DNA of 64,000 bases from positions 1 to 64,000 of the forward strand of contig SIAA01000004.1 of NCBI GenBank assembly GCA_009692045.1. The letters run 5' to 3'. The notes below the pieces were generated by a model. The model made no database searches, was not told the DNA's origin, and was given only the letters and a program-made list of their open reading frames with translations. This stretch comes from Phycisphaerales bacterium. GTDB lineage: Bacteria; Planctomycetota; Phycisphaerae; Phycisphaerales; SM1A02. Shown here piece after piece: positions 27,672-37,116 of the stretch (the first letter of the stretch is position 1; every line of letters starts with the position of its first letter). A program made the translations under genes and the position numbers.

Positions 27672-28303
27672 CGAGGACCACCTACCGACTTGAGAACCGT
27701 TGCCGAGCGGATCACATAGGGCACGAGACTGAACACAGTGCCAGCCACCATGGCCCAGATGGTGCCATCCCGCCACGCTTGCCAAACTGGACTCTTGGCG
27801 GCTTCAGGGTGGGTACCCACGAATATCGCGAAGGGTATCGCCACACACTGAAGAAACATCTTGATCTTCCCCCAGCGGTCTGCCGGAAACGCCAGCCCCT
27901 GCGACTCGGCAACTGCGCGCACACTCGTCACATAGAGCTCACGGCCGAGGATTAGCACCACCATCCATGCCCGTATCCCGCTATGCACACAATAGGGTGG
28001 CGTCGCAAGCATCACGAGGGCACCGAGGACCAGCAGCTTGTCGCAAAACGGATCCATCACTCGACCGAAGACGCTCACCACATTCCAGCGCCGTGCCAAG
28101 TACCCATCCAGAATGTCAGTGAGTGCGGCGATGATAAAGACCACTACCGCCAGCGTGCCCAGAGCTTCTTCGCGGGCAAACGAGCAACTCGGCAGCAGAA
28201 AGAGAACCGAAAAGAATGCAGCGGACAGCACCAATCGCCCCACTGTGATTGCGTTTGGAAGTTGACGCCTTAGGTTTTCCCTCACGTGTTCGATGCTAAC
28301 CAA
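27668..28303 (-). CDS. pgsA: CDP-diacylglycerol--glycerol-3-phosphate 3-phosphatidyltransferase
   Basis: PgsA joins CDP-diacylglycerol and glycerol-3-phosphate to give phosphatidylglycerol phosphate. The 211-aa integral membrane protein carries the CDP-alcohol phosphotransferase motif Asp-Gly-x2-Ala-Arg-x8-Gly-x3-Asp-x3-Asp (beginning Asp-Gly-Tyr-Leu-Ala-Arg at about residue 65) and an Asn-Ala-Ile-Thr N-terminal motif typical of PgsA. Several transmembrane helices follow. It is the first gene of the pgsA-pgpA pair and diverges from nuoJ, with 66 bases between the starts. Confidence 0.93.
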   Translation of the reverse strand: MVSIEHVRENLRRQLPNAITVGRLVLSAAFFSVLFLLPSCSFAREEALGTLAVVVFIIAALTDILDGYLARRWNVVSVFGRVMDPFCDKLLVLGALVMLATPPYCVHSGIRAWMVVLILGRELYVTSVRAVAESQGLAFPADRWGKIKMFLQCVAIPFAIFVGTHPEAAKSPVWQAWRDGTIWAMVAGTVFSLVPYVIRSATVLKSVGGPR

Positions 28304-28369
28304 ACCACAGCACTTTGACGCGCTTTACCCGACTCGCCCCCACGAGGGCAATGCTTGCGATAGGCTCGC

Positions 28370-29431
28370 GTGACGCATATCCTTCCGCCCCTTGAGGGTA
28401 CGGATGAACTTCGAGACTGCCCCTTAGACGCCACTTGTACGACCATGGTTCCCACCGACTTTTATGCCGCCTGTGCCGTGTGCGCTCTCGGGTTCATCAT
28501 GCTCATGCGGGCCTCCAGCGGGGAGTCCATCCAAGCCCGCAGTCGGCTCAAGACCGCGGCCGTAGTAGTGATACTCGGAGGTGTGGGCTGGCTATTCGCC
28601 ACCTGCATGAGGAACGATGACCTTGATGCTTCAGCGATTCTGCTCGCCGCCAGTGGCTTTGTTTCCGTGTGTGGCGCGGCCCAGGTTTTGAGCCACCCCC
28701 GACCCCTCTTTGCCGCGCTCTTTTTTATCCTCATCATCGTCAGTGGGGCCGCGGCCTACATTCTGCTCGATGCCTCCTTCATGGCCTTTGCACTGGTGAT
28801 CGTCTATGCCGGGGCGATTCTCATCACCTACATGTTCGTGCTGATGCTGGCCGAGCATCGGACTCCAGGAAGTGAAGAGGCCTATGACCGATTCCCGCGA
28901 GAGCCCATCATTGCCGTCTTGATCGGCTCGGCGCTGCTTGCCGTCTTGGGTAGTGCCATCTTTGGATCTGCCGAGACCTCTCGTGACGCCAGCGTGCAGT
29001 CCGCTTTGGCAAGTCGCGATGATTGGATGAGCCTGAACAGAATGCCGAGGCTGTTGCAGGCCGAGGTGAGCTTGGCCGCTCCCGGTGCCCGGTTGGTCGC
29101 TGGCGAAACATATGCCAAATCGGATGCGTCCCACCTACACGTGATCAATGGGCAGCCAGTTGTCCGCGTGTTGTTGCCGGGAGCTACGCAACCGAGCGAA
29201 GTAATCCTTCCCGCAGGAGCGATGATCAGCAATCCGCGCGCCGTTGGCTTGGCACTGGTGGAGGATTTCCCCGTGAGCTTGGAACTGGCGGGCGTGATAC
29301 TGATGATGGCGCTATTCGGTGCTGTGCTACTCGCTCGGCGGCAGGTGGAACACGCGGAAGATGAGCGAAGGGAAGCTGCCCGATCCGGCGCAACCGTGGA
29401 CGCGGGGAACGGCTCCGGGGGCACTATCTGA
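28370..29431 (+). CDS. nuoJ: NADH-quinone oxidoreductase subunit J
   Basis: NuoJ (ND6-like) is a membrane subunit of respiratory complex I. The 353-aa product (GTG 28370; ATG 28445 is possible) contains the ND6 core at about 85-165, with the Tyr-Ala-Gly-Ala-Ile motif in helix 3. It is unusual in having two extra hydrophobic segments in front of this core (about 31-45 and 62-80). A long extramembrane region follows, then a last helix near 305-325. Typical NuoJ is about 170-200 aa. It opens the nuoJKLMN run and overlaps nuoK by one base (TGATG). Confidence 0.9.
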   Translation: MTHILPPLEGTDELRDCPLDATCTTMVPTDFYAACAVCALGFIMLMRASSGESIQARSRLKTAAVVVILGGVGWLFATCMRNDDLDASAILLAASGFVSVCGAAQVLSHPRPLFAALFFILIIVSGAAAYILLDASFMAFALVIVYAGAILITYMFVLMLAEHRTPGSEEAYDRFPREPIIAVLIGSALLAVLGSAIFGSAETSRDASVQSALASRDDWMSLNRMPRLLQAEVSLAAPGARLVAGETYAKSDASHLHVINGQPVVRVLLPGATQPSEVILPAGAMISNPRAVGLALVEDFPVSLELAGVILMMALFGAVLLARRQVEHAEDERREAARSGATVDAGNGSGGTI

Positions 29432-29814
29432 TGTTGCCACTGATCTCCACCAATATGACCGCTGCTGCCGCCTGCGCCTCCAGTTGCCTCGCGCAGATCA
29501 TGCCCGCAGGACAAGCGCAGATTCAAGTGGCGCTCACCATTAGTGCCCTCCTGTTCACCTGCGGTCTCGTCGGGTTCATGTCGCGCCGCAACATGATCGT
29601 GATGTTCCTCTGCACGGAACTGATGTTCCAGGGTGCCGCACTCGCGTTCATCGCCTTCGGCCGACAGCACATGGACACTTCAGGGCAGGTGTTCGTGATC
29701 TTCATTCTGACGGTTGCGGCGGCGGAAGCGGCTTTGGCCCTGGGTCTCGTGGTGCTGCTCTACCGGCGTCGAGCGACTCTGAGTGCTGAAGCATGGGGAG
29801 AGTTGGGCGAATGA
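29431..29814 (+). CDS. nuoK: NADH-quinone oxidoreductase subunit K
   Basis: NuoK (ND4L-like) is a three-helix complex I subunit in the proton path. The 127-aa product keeps the two essential membrane glutamates, Glu63 in Thr-Glu-Leu-Met and Glu99 in Ala-Ala-Ala-Glu-Ala-Ala, and the Gly-Gln-Val-Phe-Val turn between helices 2 and 3. It has about 28 extra N-terminal residues compared with the usual 100-aa form. ATG 29431 overlaps the nuoJ stop, and its own stop overlaps nuoL (ATGA). Confidence 0.94.
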   Translation: MLPLISTNMTAAAACASSCLAQIMPAGQAQIQVALTISALLFTCGLVGFMSRRNMIVMFLCTELMFQGAALAFIAFGRQHMDTSGQVFVIFILTVAAAEAALALGLVVLLYRRRATLSAEAWGELGE

Positions 29815-31946
29815 TCGCTTCTCTCGCCTATGTCGTGACTCCCGCTATCGATGCTCCCGAGCTGCGCTGGGCCGGCCTCCTTCTCCTGCTTCCCGCCACC
29901 GCGGTACTCCTAGCCGGAGGCTGCGCCATGGCGCGGGTTCGCAGCAAACTCGCGGGCTGGACGACTGTCCTCCTGCTCCTTGCCTCATTCATCATCACGC
30001 TGATGCTGTACGGGCAGGTGCAACACCCGGTAACTGTCGAGTTGTTTGACTGGATCGACTTCACCTGGGGCGATGGCTCAAAGTTCCATGGTTTCTCTGC
30101 CAACTTCTCGCTCTATGTTGATTCGTTGACTCTGTTCTGGATGCTGTTTGTCACCGGGCTCGGCACCCTCATCGCGCTGTACGCGACTGAGTACATGGAG
30201 GTAGATGTCGGCCAGGGTTACACTCGGTTTTTCGCCGGGGTGTCCATCTTTCTTCTGGCGATGAGCATCTTGGTGATGGCTGGCAACCTGCTCATGCTCT
30301 ACCTGGGATGGGAAGGAGTGGGGCTCGCTTCCTATCTCTTGATTGGCTACTACTACACCCGCCCGAGCGCGGTGGCGGCGGCGAAGAAAGCATTCATCGT
30401 CAATCGCATCGGTGACCTGGGTCTAGCGCTGGCGCTGTTTCTGATCTGGGACAACTACGGCACACTCGACTTCGACGGACTGTTCCAAGCACTAGCCCAT
30501 CAGCCGACTACCTGGCCGGATTGGGATGTGGCGGCCATCCCCTACCTCATCATGCTGGGGGCGTTTGGAAAGAGCGCGCAAATCCCGCTCTACATCTGGT
30601 TGCCGGATGCCATGGAAGGCCCGACCCCCGTCAGCGCCCTCATCCACGCAGCCACCATGGTCACAGCGGGTGTCTACCTGATCGCCCGCACCATGCCCCT
30701 CTTTGCTCTGCACGAGATGGCGCTGCCCACCGTGGCTTGGGTCGGCGGAAGCACAGCACTACTAGGGGCGACGATCGCTGTGGCGCAGTACGACATCAAG
30801 CGCATCTTCGCCTACTCCACCATCTCGCAGCTGGGATACATGTTCCTAGGGCTAGGCGTGGGCACCAGTTTCGGCGCCTGCTATCACGTATTCACACACG
30901 CCTTCTTCAAGGCGCTTCTCTTCCTGACCGCGGGTGCGGTCATGCACGGATTCGCTGGCCAACTTGATTTGCGGAAGCTCTCGGGGATTCGGCGCATTCC
31001 TGGCTTCGGTCTGATCTCCTGGACCATGCTGGTGGGCTGCCTATGGCTCTCGGCCTTCCCCTACACCGCTGCCTTTTTCAGCAAGGATGAGATTCTTGCC
31101 CAGTGCTTCATCGGTCATGGACCAGGGTTCGAGTTCTTGGGTTGGATGGGATTGGCAACAGCATTGCTCACCGCGTACTACACCTTCCGAGTGTGGTTCC
31201 GAGTCTGCGCCGGGCCAGTTCACTTCGAACCCGGCACTGAAGATCATCAGGCTGATGCCCATTCTGATCAACATGAAATCGTTCACACCGCGCACGGGCA
31301 CTCACCAGTCGCCGGTGCCACAAGTCATGCATTCCATCCTCACGGCCCCCGCTGGGCCATGAGTTCAGTGCTGCTGATTCTGGCGATCGGGGCTGTGGGC
31401 GCCGGTATCCCCGGATATATGGCGCTCTCGGGGAAACCCAACTGGGTTTCGCAAATGGTGGCGCACTCATCCGCAGTAGACGCGGCGGGCGTAACCCAGT
31501 CCCACGATCACCCCACTCTCATTGGTTTTGATGTTCACACCGGGCTCACCATCGTCGGATCGTGTGCCGCCATCGGCGGAATCCTTCTGGCCTGGTACCT
31601 GCACCTCCACCGGCGGAAGTCAGCCGACGCTCTCCGCTTGGCGCTAATGAGCCATCCGATTACACGATGGGTGACGATCGCCGCTGAGAACAAGTGGTAT
31701 GTCGACGAGGTCTATCACGCCATCTTCCGGCTTCCACTTTGGGCAGGTGCTCACATTCTCGCCTTCGGCGATCATCACTTCCTCGATGGTGTGCTGGTGG
31801 ATGGACTGGCCAAGCTTCCTGCCGCTGCTGGCCGAGTGTTCCGCCCGCTCTACGGCGGTGTGATGCAGGGCTATTCCATTTCTATGCTCGGCGGCATCGG
31901 GTTGATTCTGGCGTGGTTTGTTTGGGTCTGGACTAGCAGAGGGTGA
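29811..31946 (+). CDS. nuoL: NADH-quinone oxidoreductase subunit L
   Basis: NuoL (ND5-like) is the distal antiporter-like proton-pumping subunit of complex I. From ATG 29811 (overlapping the nuoK stop, GGGGAGAG upstream) the protein is 711 aa, with about 16 helices and the conserved core Lys-Ala-Phe-x-Val-Asn-Arg-x-Gly-Asp. It has the Trp-Leu-Pro-Asp-Ala-Met-Glu-Gly-Pro-Thr-Pro-Val-Ser-Ala-Leu-Ile-His-Ala block, and a His-rich loop before the last helices. The in-frame ATG 29793 would add six residues. Confidence 0.96.
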   Translation: MIASLAYVVTPAIDAPELRWAGLLLLLPATAVLLAGGCAMARVRSKLAGWTTVLLLLASFIITLMLYGQVQHPVTVELFDWIDFTWGDGSKFHGFSANFSLYVDSLTLFWMLFVTGLGTLIALYATEYMEVDVGQGYTRFFAGVSIFLLAMSILVMAGNLLMLYLGWEGVGLASYLLIGYYYTRPSAVAAAKKAFIVNRIGDLGLALALFLIWDNYGTLDFDGLFQALAHQPTTWPDWDVAAIPYLIMLGAFGKSAQIPLYIWLPDAMEGPTPVSALIHAATMVTAGVYLIARTMPLFALHEMALPTVAWVGGSTALLGATIAVAQYDIKRIFAYSTISQLGYMFLGLGVGTSFGACYHVFTHAFFKALLFLTAGAVMHGFAGQLDLRKLSGIRRIPGFGLISWTMLVGCLWLSAFPYTAAFFSKDEILAQCFIGHGPGFEFLGWMGLATALLTAYYTFRVWFRVCAGPVHFEPGTEDHQADAHSDQHEIVHTAHGHSPVAGATSHAFHPHGPRWAMSSVLLILAIGAVGAGIPGYMALSGKPNWVSQMVAHSSAVDAAGVTQSHDHPTLIGFDVHTGLTIVGSCAAIGGILLAWYLHLHRRKSADALRLALMSHPITRWVTIAAENKWYVDEVYHAIFRLPLWAGAHILAFGDHHFLDGVLVDGLAKLPAAAGRVFRPLYGGVMQGYSISMLGGIGLILAWFVWVWTSRG

Positions 31947-31953
31947 TGAAGTG

Positions 31954-33579
31954 ATGCTCATCTGGACAAGTTTGCTCGCTCCTCTGGCCGCTGCGGTCGC
32001 CATCGCCTTTGCACCCAAGTATGCGGCCAAGTGGATTGCCCTTGTGGGAACTTTGGCCTCGGCCGCAGTCACGATTGTTCTGGCTCTTGAGTTCCCCGAC
32101 TGGATTTCCGGCAAGTTCTGGCCGAGCGAGCCCGGTCCGATTTGGATGGAAGAACTCGGAATCAGCCTGAGTGTGGGCTACGACTCCGTGTCGCTGCTCT
32201 TGGCTCTCCTCACAGTATTCCTGATGCCTCTGTGCATCCTGGGTTCCTTCTCTGCCATCAATGAGCGAGTTCGGGAGTACTACGGCTACTTCATGCTCCT
32301 GCATGCCTCGATGCTTCTGGCGTTCGCCGCGAAGGACGCGATCCTCTTCTATGTCGGTTACGAGTTCACTCTTGTTCCGATGCTTCTGCTCATTGCCATC
32401 TGGGGCGGAGCCGAGCGCCGACCGGCCGCCATCAAGTTCTTCCTCTACACATTCTTCGCCTCGCTCTTTATGCTCGCGGCAATCCTTTATGTGGCGTGGG
32501 AGCGGCGCGTGGAGTTCGGCGCGTGGAGTTTCGACATTGACCTGCTGATTTCGTTCTCATCGAGTCGGCTTCCCCAGTCCATCCAGTTCTGGGTCTTCGC
32601 GGCCCTCATCGCCGGGTTCGCCGTAAAGATTCCGCTATTCCCGGTGCACACATGGCTGCCGCTGGCCCACGATCAAGCTCCAACTGCCGGATCGGTCATC
32701 CTTGCGGGAACGCTGCTGAAGCTCGGCACCTATGGCGCTTACCGACTGGCGATTCCCCTGGTACCTGCCGGCGGAGTTGAGTTGATCAATGTCTGCGCCG
32801 TTCTCTGCATCATCGCCATTCTCTATGCCGCCCTCATTTGCTGGGTGCAACATGATGCCAAGAAACTGGTCGCCTATTCGTCGGTTAGCCATCTAGGCGT
32901 GTGCATGCTCGGTCTGTTCGCCCTCAACCCCATTGGTGCCGAAGGCGCGGTCTTCATGATGATCAGCCACGGACTGAGCACGGGCGCCATCTTCCTCTGC
33001 ATCGGCATGGTGTATGAGCGGTACCACACCAAGGACATGGATCTGCTGGGCGGTCTTTCGCGGCGCATGCCCGTGTGGTCGTTCTTCATGGTGTTCTTCA
33101 CACTCGCCAGTCTTGGACTCCCCGGTCTGAACGGCTTCGTTGGGGAGTTCCTTTGCCTGATGGGGACATTCATCGCCGAGCATGACGCTCCCACCGGATA
33201 CATGGGAGTGCTCGGGCCTGGGTACGCCGTGGTAGCAGCGCTGGGATTGATCTTCGCCGCCATGTACCTCTTGATCATGCTGGGCAAACTGGTATGGGGA
33301 CCTCTTCGCGAACCACCACATGGTCATGGCGGACATTCGGATGGACGCTCCGCGTTGCCTACGGATCTGAACCTGCGGGAGATCATCACCCTCGCGCCGA
33401 TAGCCATCGTGTGCTTGTGGATGGGTCTGCAGCCCAAGCCAATACTGGAGGCAGTCTCTCCCAGCGTTGAGCGGGTGTTGGCTGATTACCCCGCGTTAGT
33501 CGAGAGAATGTACGCCGATCACTCGCAGCCTGTAGTTGTCGCTCCGGCAGTTGTCGCTCCAGCGGAGACTCAACCATGA
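31954..33579 (+). CDS. nuoM: NADH-quinone oxidoreductase subunit M
   Basis: NuoM (ND4-like) is an antiporter-like membrane subunit of complex I. The product is 541 aa from ATG 31954 (GTG 31951 is adjacent). It shows the Glu of Tyr-Glu-Phe-Thr-Leu in helix 5, the Ala-Val-Lys-Ile-Pro-Leu-Phe-Pro-x-His-Thr-Trp-Leu-Pro block and the Ala-His-x-x-Ala-Pro-Thr motif. The C-terminal region carries a His/Gly-rich loop and Pro/Ala/Val repeats. The start lies seven bases after the nuoL stop, and its stop overlaps nuoN (ATGA). Confidence 0.96.
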   Translation: MLIWTSLLAPLAAAVAIAFAPKYAAKWIALVGTLASAAVTIVLALEFPDWISGKFWPSEPGPIWMEELGISLSVGYDSVSLLLALLTVFLMPLCILGSFSAINERVREYYGYFMLLHASMLLAFAAKDAILFYVGYEFTLVPMLLLIAIWGGAERRPAAIKFFLYTFFASLFMLAAILYVAWERRVEFGAWSFDIDLLISFSSSRLPQSIQFWVFAALIAGFAVKIPLFPVHTWLPLAHDQAPTAGSVILAGTLLKLGTYGAYRLAIPLVPAGGVELINVCAVLCIIAILYAALICWVQHDAKKLVAYSSVSHLGVCMLGLFALNPIGAEGAVFMMISHGLSTGAIFLCIGMVYERYHTKDMDLLGGLSRRMPVWSFFMVFFTLASLGLPGLNGFVGEFLCLMGTFIAEHDAPTGYMGVLGPGYAVVAALGLIFAAMYLLIMLGKLVWGPLREPPHGHGGHSDGRSALPTDLNLREIITLAPIAIVCLWMGLQPKPILEAVSPSVERVLADYPALVERMYADHSQPVVVAPAVVAPAETQP

Positions 33580-35225
33580 CCGCAATGGCGCAGCGCATCG
33601 ATCAACTGTGGCCGGAACTGATGGTGCTGACTGGCGCGGTTATCTGCGCGCTGATCGGGCTGTCACGACAGCGATCCATGCGAGCGGCGGTCCCCATCGT
33701 TGCCATGGTGACTCTCGCGGCCGCCGTCTTGATCGAGTGGATGCGTCCCAACAGCGGTTCGGAGAGCGGGCTGCTCTTCCCATCACTTGGGCACTATGTA
33801 AAGATCGCGATTGGCATCCTCGGCATTGGTCTGGCTGCCATCGGCGCGGGGCATATGGACCGCAAGTTCGAGGCACAGATCGCCCTGGGTCGGGTCTCTT
33901 TCGATCCCCTTCGCGTCGTGCGCGGTGAATATCACGCCTTCTTCCTGTTCAGCATTGCTGGCGTGATGCTGGTGTGCGGAGCGAGTGATCTCATTTGGCT
34001 TTTCCTGGCGCTCGAGCTGGTTTCCTTACCGACATACATAATGGTGGCCCTGGGCCGATCTAACCGGGCAGCCCAGGAAGCGGGCATCAAGTACTTCTTT
34101 CTTGGCGCCTTGGCGACGGCGATCTTCCTCTATGGATTTGCCCTGCTGTATGGAGCAACTGGTTCCCTCGACCTCATCGTGATCCGTGACTGGCTCTCAG
34201 TTCAAAGTGCCCTCGGCGGTCTCTCCTCCATGGCAGTCTTGGGCCTGCTCTTGAGCACCCTCGGCATTTGCTTCAAGATCACAGCGGTACCGATGCACTT
34301 CTATGCCCCCGATGTTTACGAGGGCGCGTCCACGCCGGTGACGGCATTCCTGTCCATCGTGCCCAAGTTTGCCGGCATGTGCGCTCTCATAATGTTGTTG
34401 GGGACAGTGGGCTGGAACGGCCATTCCATTACGGCGAGCGATGGTGTTCGCATCGCTTATTCCGGGCTCCCTCAGCCGGTGACGGCAGTCCTGTGGATGG
34501 TGGCCGTACTCACCATGACTCTGGGCAACCTCGGGGGCATTCTGCAGAAGTCGATAAAGCGCACACTGGCATACTCCTCCATCTCGCACTCGGGCTACAT
34601 GCTCATCGGGGTGTTGGCAGGACCGGGCGCGGGCTTTGATGCGCTCTTCTTCTACCTCTTCGCTTATGGCTTGATGAACTGCGCGGCATTCAGCGCCCTC
34701 GCTTCGGTGGAGCGACGAGGAAACGATGTTGATTCCTTCGATGACATCTCAGGACTGCGCGCCAAGCAGCCCTTGGCGGCAGGCGTTCTTGCCATCTCGG
34801 CAGGATCACTGCTCGGGCTTCCCCCCTTCTTAGGATTCTTCGCCAAGGCATACCTGTTCATGGCAGCGCTCGAAGCGGGGCATGTTGGCCTCGTGGTAAT
34901 CGCCTGTGTGAACAGCGCCATCAGCGCCTTCTATTATCTGCGATTCGTGTTGGTGCCTCTGGTAGCTCCACCCTCTGCGCGAGCTGACGAGTTGGCGGCG
35001 TCCAACAGTGCCTTTCCGCGAATCGCTGCCGCAGTCTGCGGCGCACTCCTGCTACTTCTGTCGGCGTTCGTCACGCAAATGCTGGGTGCGGCCAGTCGTG
35101 CCAGTAGTGGCTACACCCCAGTTGCGGTCGGTGACTCTGCGCAGGATTCCGTTCAATCGGCGCGAGCTCCCGCTGGGGGCGATGCCAACCAAGTCGTGGT
35201 AGACTCGTCCACTCGGCATCCGTAG
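33576..35225 (+). CDS. nuoN: NADH-quinone oxidoreductase subunit N
   Basis: NuoN (ND2-like) is the third antiporter-like subunit of complex I. The 549-aa product has about 14 helices, with the conserved Glu of Leu-Glu-Leu-Val-Ser-Leu-Pro and the Lys-x-x-x-Val-Pro-x-His-x-Tyr-Ala-Pro-Asp block. The Lys-Arg-x-Leu-Ala-Tyr-Ser-Ser-Ile-Ser motif is also present. It starts at ATG 33576 in an ATGA overlap with nuoM. Its last ten bases, including the stop TAG, are also the first ten bases of tRNA-Arg. This ends the nuoJ-N run; nuoA-I are not in the window. Confidence 0.96.
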   Translation: MTAMAQRIDQLWPELMVLTGAVICALIGLSRQRSMRAAVPIVAMVTLAAAVLIEWMRPNSGSESGLLFPSLGHYVKIAIGILGIGLAAIGAGHMDRKFEAQIALGRVSFDPLRVVRGEYHAFFLFSIAGVMLVCGASDLIWLFLALELVSLPTYIMVALGRSNRAAQEAGIKYFFLGALATAIFLYGFALLYGATGSLDLIVIRDWLSVQSALGGLSSMAVLGLLLSTLGICFKITAVPMHFYAPDVYEGASTPVTAFLSIVPKFAGMCALIMLLGTVGWNGHSITASDGVRIAYSGLPQPVTAVLWMVAVLTMTLGNLGGILQKSIKRTLAYSSISHSGYMLIGVLAGPGAGFDALFFYLFAYGLMNCAAFSALASVERRGNDVDSFDDISGLRAKQPLAAGVLAISAGSLLGLPPFLGFFAKAYLFMAALEAGHVGLVVIACVNSAISAFYYLRFVLVPLVAPPSARADELAASNSAFPRIAAAVCGALLLLLSAFVTQMLGAASRASSGYTPVAVGDSAQDSVQSARAPAGGDANQVVVDSSTRHP

Positions 35226-35289
35226 CTCAACTGGATAGAGCACGAGCCTACGAAGCTCGGGGTTGCAGGTTCGACTCCTGCCGGATGCG
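35216..35289 (+). tRNA. tRNA-Arg (anticodon ACG)
   Basis: Cloverleaf: acceptor stem GCATCCG (35216-35222) with CGGATGC (35282-35288), discriminator G. The D arm is AGCTCAACTGGATAGAGCA. The anticodon stem is CGAGC/GCTCG with loop CTACGAA, giving anticodon ACG (read as ICG for CGN codons). The T arm is GCAGG TTCGACT CCTGC. CCA is not encoded. The 5' end overlaps the nuoN coding sequence by ten bases, so it is probably processed from the nuo transcript or made from a promoter within nuoN. Confidence 0.95.
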
Positions 35290-35297
35290 TTTCTCCA

Positions 35298-37046
35298 GTG
35301 TCTGCTAACGAAGAGATTTCCAACCGCTTCGAAGAGATGGCCGCACTCTTGGAGTTGAGCGGCGCCAATGCCTTCAAAGTCAACGCCTATCGTCGCGCCG
35401 CCCGGGCATGCGCCGATCATCCCGCCGATCTTGGTCGCCTCGCTGCGGAGAGCCCTGCCGCCATTGGCGCGATCGAGGGAGTGGGCGCCAGCACTTCCAA
35501 GAAGATCTGCGAGTTCGTAGAGAGTGGGAAGATGAGCGAGTTGGAGCTTCTTCGAGAGAGCATCCCCCTGGGGCTGCCGGCGCTTCTCTCACTGCAAGGG
35601 CTTGGCCCCAAGACGGTGCGCATCCTCTGGCAAGAGGCCCAGGTGACGGATCTCGCCAGCCTGAAGGCTGCACTCGAGGATGGCCGATTGGCAAATCTGG
35701 CAGGCATGGGCAGCAAGAAACTGCAGAACCTTCGCGATGCCATCAGCTTCGCCGAGGAGGCCGGCAAGCGCTGGCGCATAGATGAAGCGCTGAACTCTGC
35801 CGAACTGGTGATGAGTCATCTGCGCCGGTCATCCACGGAGTTGAGAATTGAGTATGCGGGCAGCCTGCGTCGCGGTCGCGAGACTATCGGTGATGTTGAC
35901 TTGCTCGCCTGTACAAACTCACCCACCGCAATCGCCGATTCCTTTTGCACCATGCCCGGCGTCGAGCGCGTACTCGCCCGAGGAGACAACCGCTGCAGTG
36001 TGCGTTTGAACAACGGATTGCAGATCGATCTGCGAACCCTGCCCGACTCCTGCTTCGGTGCGGCTCTCCTCTACTTCACCGGGAGCAAGGAGCACAACAT
36101 CAAACTGAGAGAGCGGGCACTCGCGATGGGGATGCGCCTAAATGAGTATGGTTTGTTCAAAGATGACGGGGAGCGCGCTCCCCAAGATCGGGGCGAGATT
36201 CCCGTGGCGGCGCTCACAGAGGTGGACATCTATCGCGCTCTCGGCCTCCCCTTCATTCAACCCGAACTGCGAGAGTCGCAGGGCGAACTTGCTCTCGATT
36301 CCACCCCGGGTCTGCTGGAGGATTCCGACATTCGCTCTGAGCTGCACTCCCACACCCAGGAGAGCGATGGACACCTGACTCTACTCGAGTTGGTGCAGGC
36401 GGCGAAGGCTCGAGGGTTTCACACCATCGCCGTGACGGACCACAGCCGTTCCAGCGTTCAGGCCAACGGCTTGAACCCAGAGAGACTTCTCCGCCACATC
36501 GATGCCATCCACGAAACTGAGGCGAAGGTAGGCGGAATCCGCGTTCTTGCTGGAAGCGAGGTGGATATCCACGCCGATGGCTCCCTCGACTACGAGGACG
36601 AACTGCTCAGCAAACTTGATTGGGTTGTTGCCAGTCCTCACGCCTCGCTTAGGCAGGACCCAGCTCTAGCGACCAAGCGTTTGCTGGCAGCGGTGCGCCA
36701 CCCCCTTGTCCATGTTCTCGGCCATCCCACTGGTCGAATCATCAACGGCCGCGCGGGGCTCGACCCAGACATGGAGGCGATCTGCGGGGCTGCGGCCGAA
36801 CATCAAACCGCTTTGGAGATCAACTCCCATCCCCAGCGATTGGACTTGCGTGATCGTCACATTCGCATCGCCCTGGCTGCTGGGGCCAACATCGCCATCA
36901 ACTGCGATGTGCACCGCGCCAGCGACTTCGACCTGCTGCGCTACGGCGTAATCACGGGCCGCCGCGCCTTGCTGACACCTCAGCGCTGCATCAACTGCTG
37001 GTCAGTTGAGAAACTCGAAGCCTTTCGTCGCGCCAAGCGACTGTGA
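35298..37046 (+). CDS. polX: family X DNA polymerase with PHP domain
   Basis: PolX fills short gaps in base-excision repair, and its PHP domain supplies 3'-5' exonuclease or AP-endonuclease activity. The 582-aa product (GTG 35298, nine bases after tRNA-Arg) has the N-terminal helix-hairpin-helix 8-kDa region (about 1-90). The polymerase domain follows, with the Gly-Asp-Val-Asp-Leu-Leu metal motif and a third Asp in Leu-Gln-Ile-Asp-Leu-Arg. The C-terminal PHP domain (about 345-570) starts with Glu-Leu-His-Ser-His-Thr and has Thr-Asp-His-Ser and Glu-Ile-Asn-Ser motifs. Length and order match bacterial PolX. Confidence 0.94.
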   Translation: MSANEEISNRFEEMAALLELSGANAFKVNAYRRAARACADHPADLGRLAAESPAAIGAIEGVGASTSKKICEFVESGKMSELELLRESIPLGLPALLSLQGLGPKTVRILWQEAQVTDLASLKAALEDGRLANLAGMGSKKLQNLRDAISFAEEAGKRWRIDEALNSAELVMSHLRRSSTELRIEYAGSLRRGRETIGDVDLLACTNSPTAIADSFCTMPGVERVLARGDNRCSVRLNNGLQIDLRTLPDSCFGAALLYFTGSKEHNIKLRERALAMGMRLNEYGLFKDDGERAPQDRGEIPVAALTEVDIYRALGLPFIQPELRESQGELALDSTPGLLEDSDIRSELHSHTQESDGHLTLLELVQAAKARGFHTIAVTDHSRSSVQANGLNPERLLRHIDAIHETEAKVGGIRVLAGSEVDIHADGSLDYEDELLSKLDWVVASPHASLRQDPALATKRLLAAVRHPLVHVLGHPTGRIINGRAGLDPDMEAICGAAAEHQTALEINSHPQRLDLRDRHIRIALAAGANIAINCDVHRASDFDLLRYGVITGRRALLTPQRCINCWSVEKLEAFRRAKRL

Positions 37047-37116
37047 TGCACTCGCCTAGTCGCAGAACTTGCGAAGTCGGCACACCCATCTCATTTGATT
37101 AGGATGGGTGTCCCTT

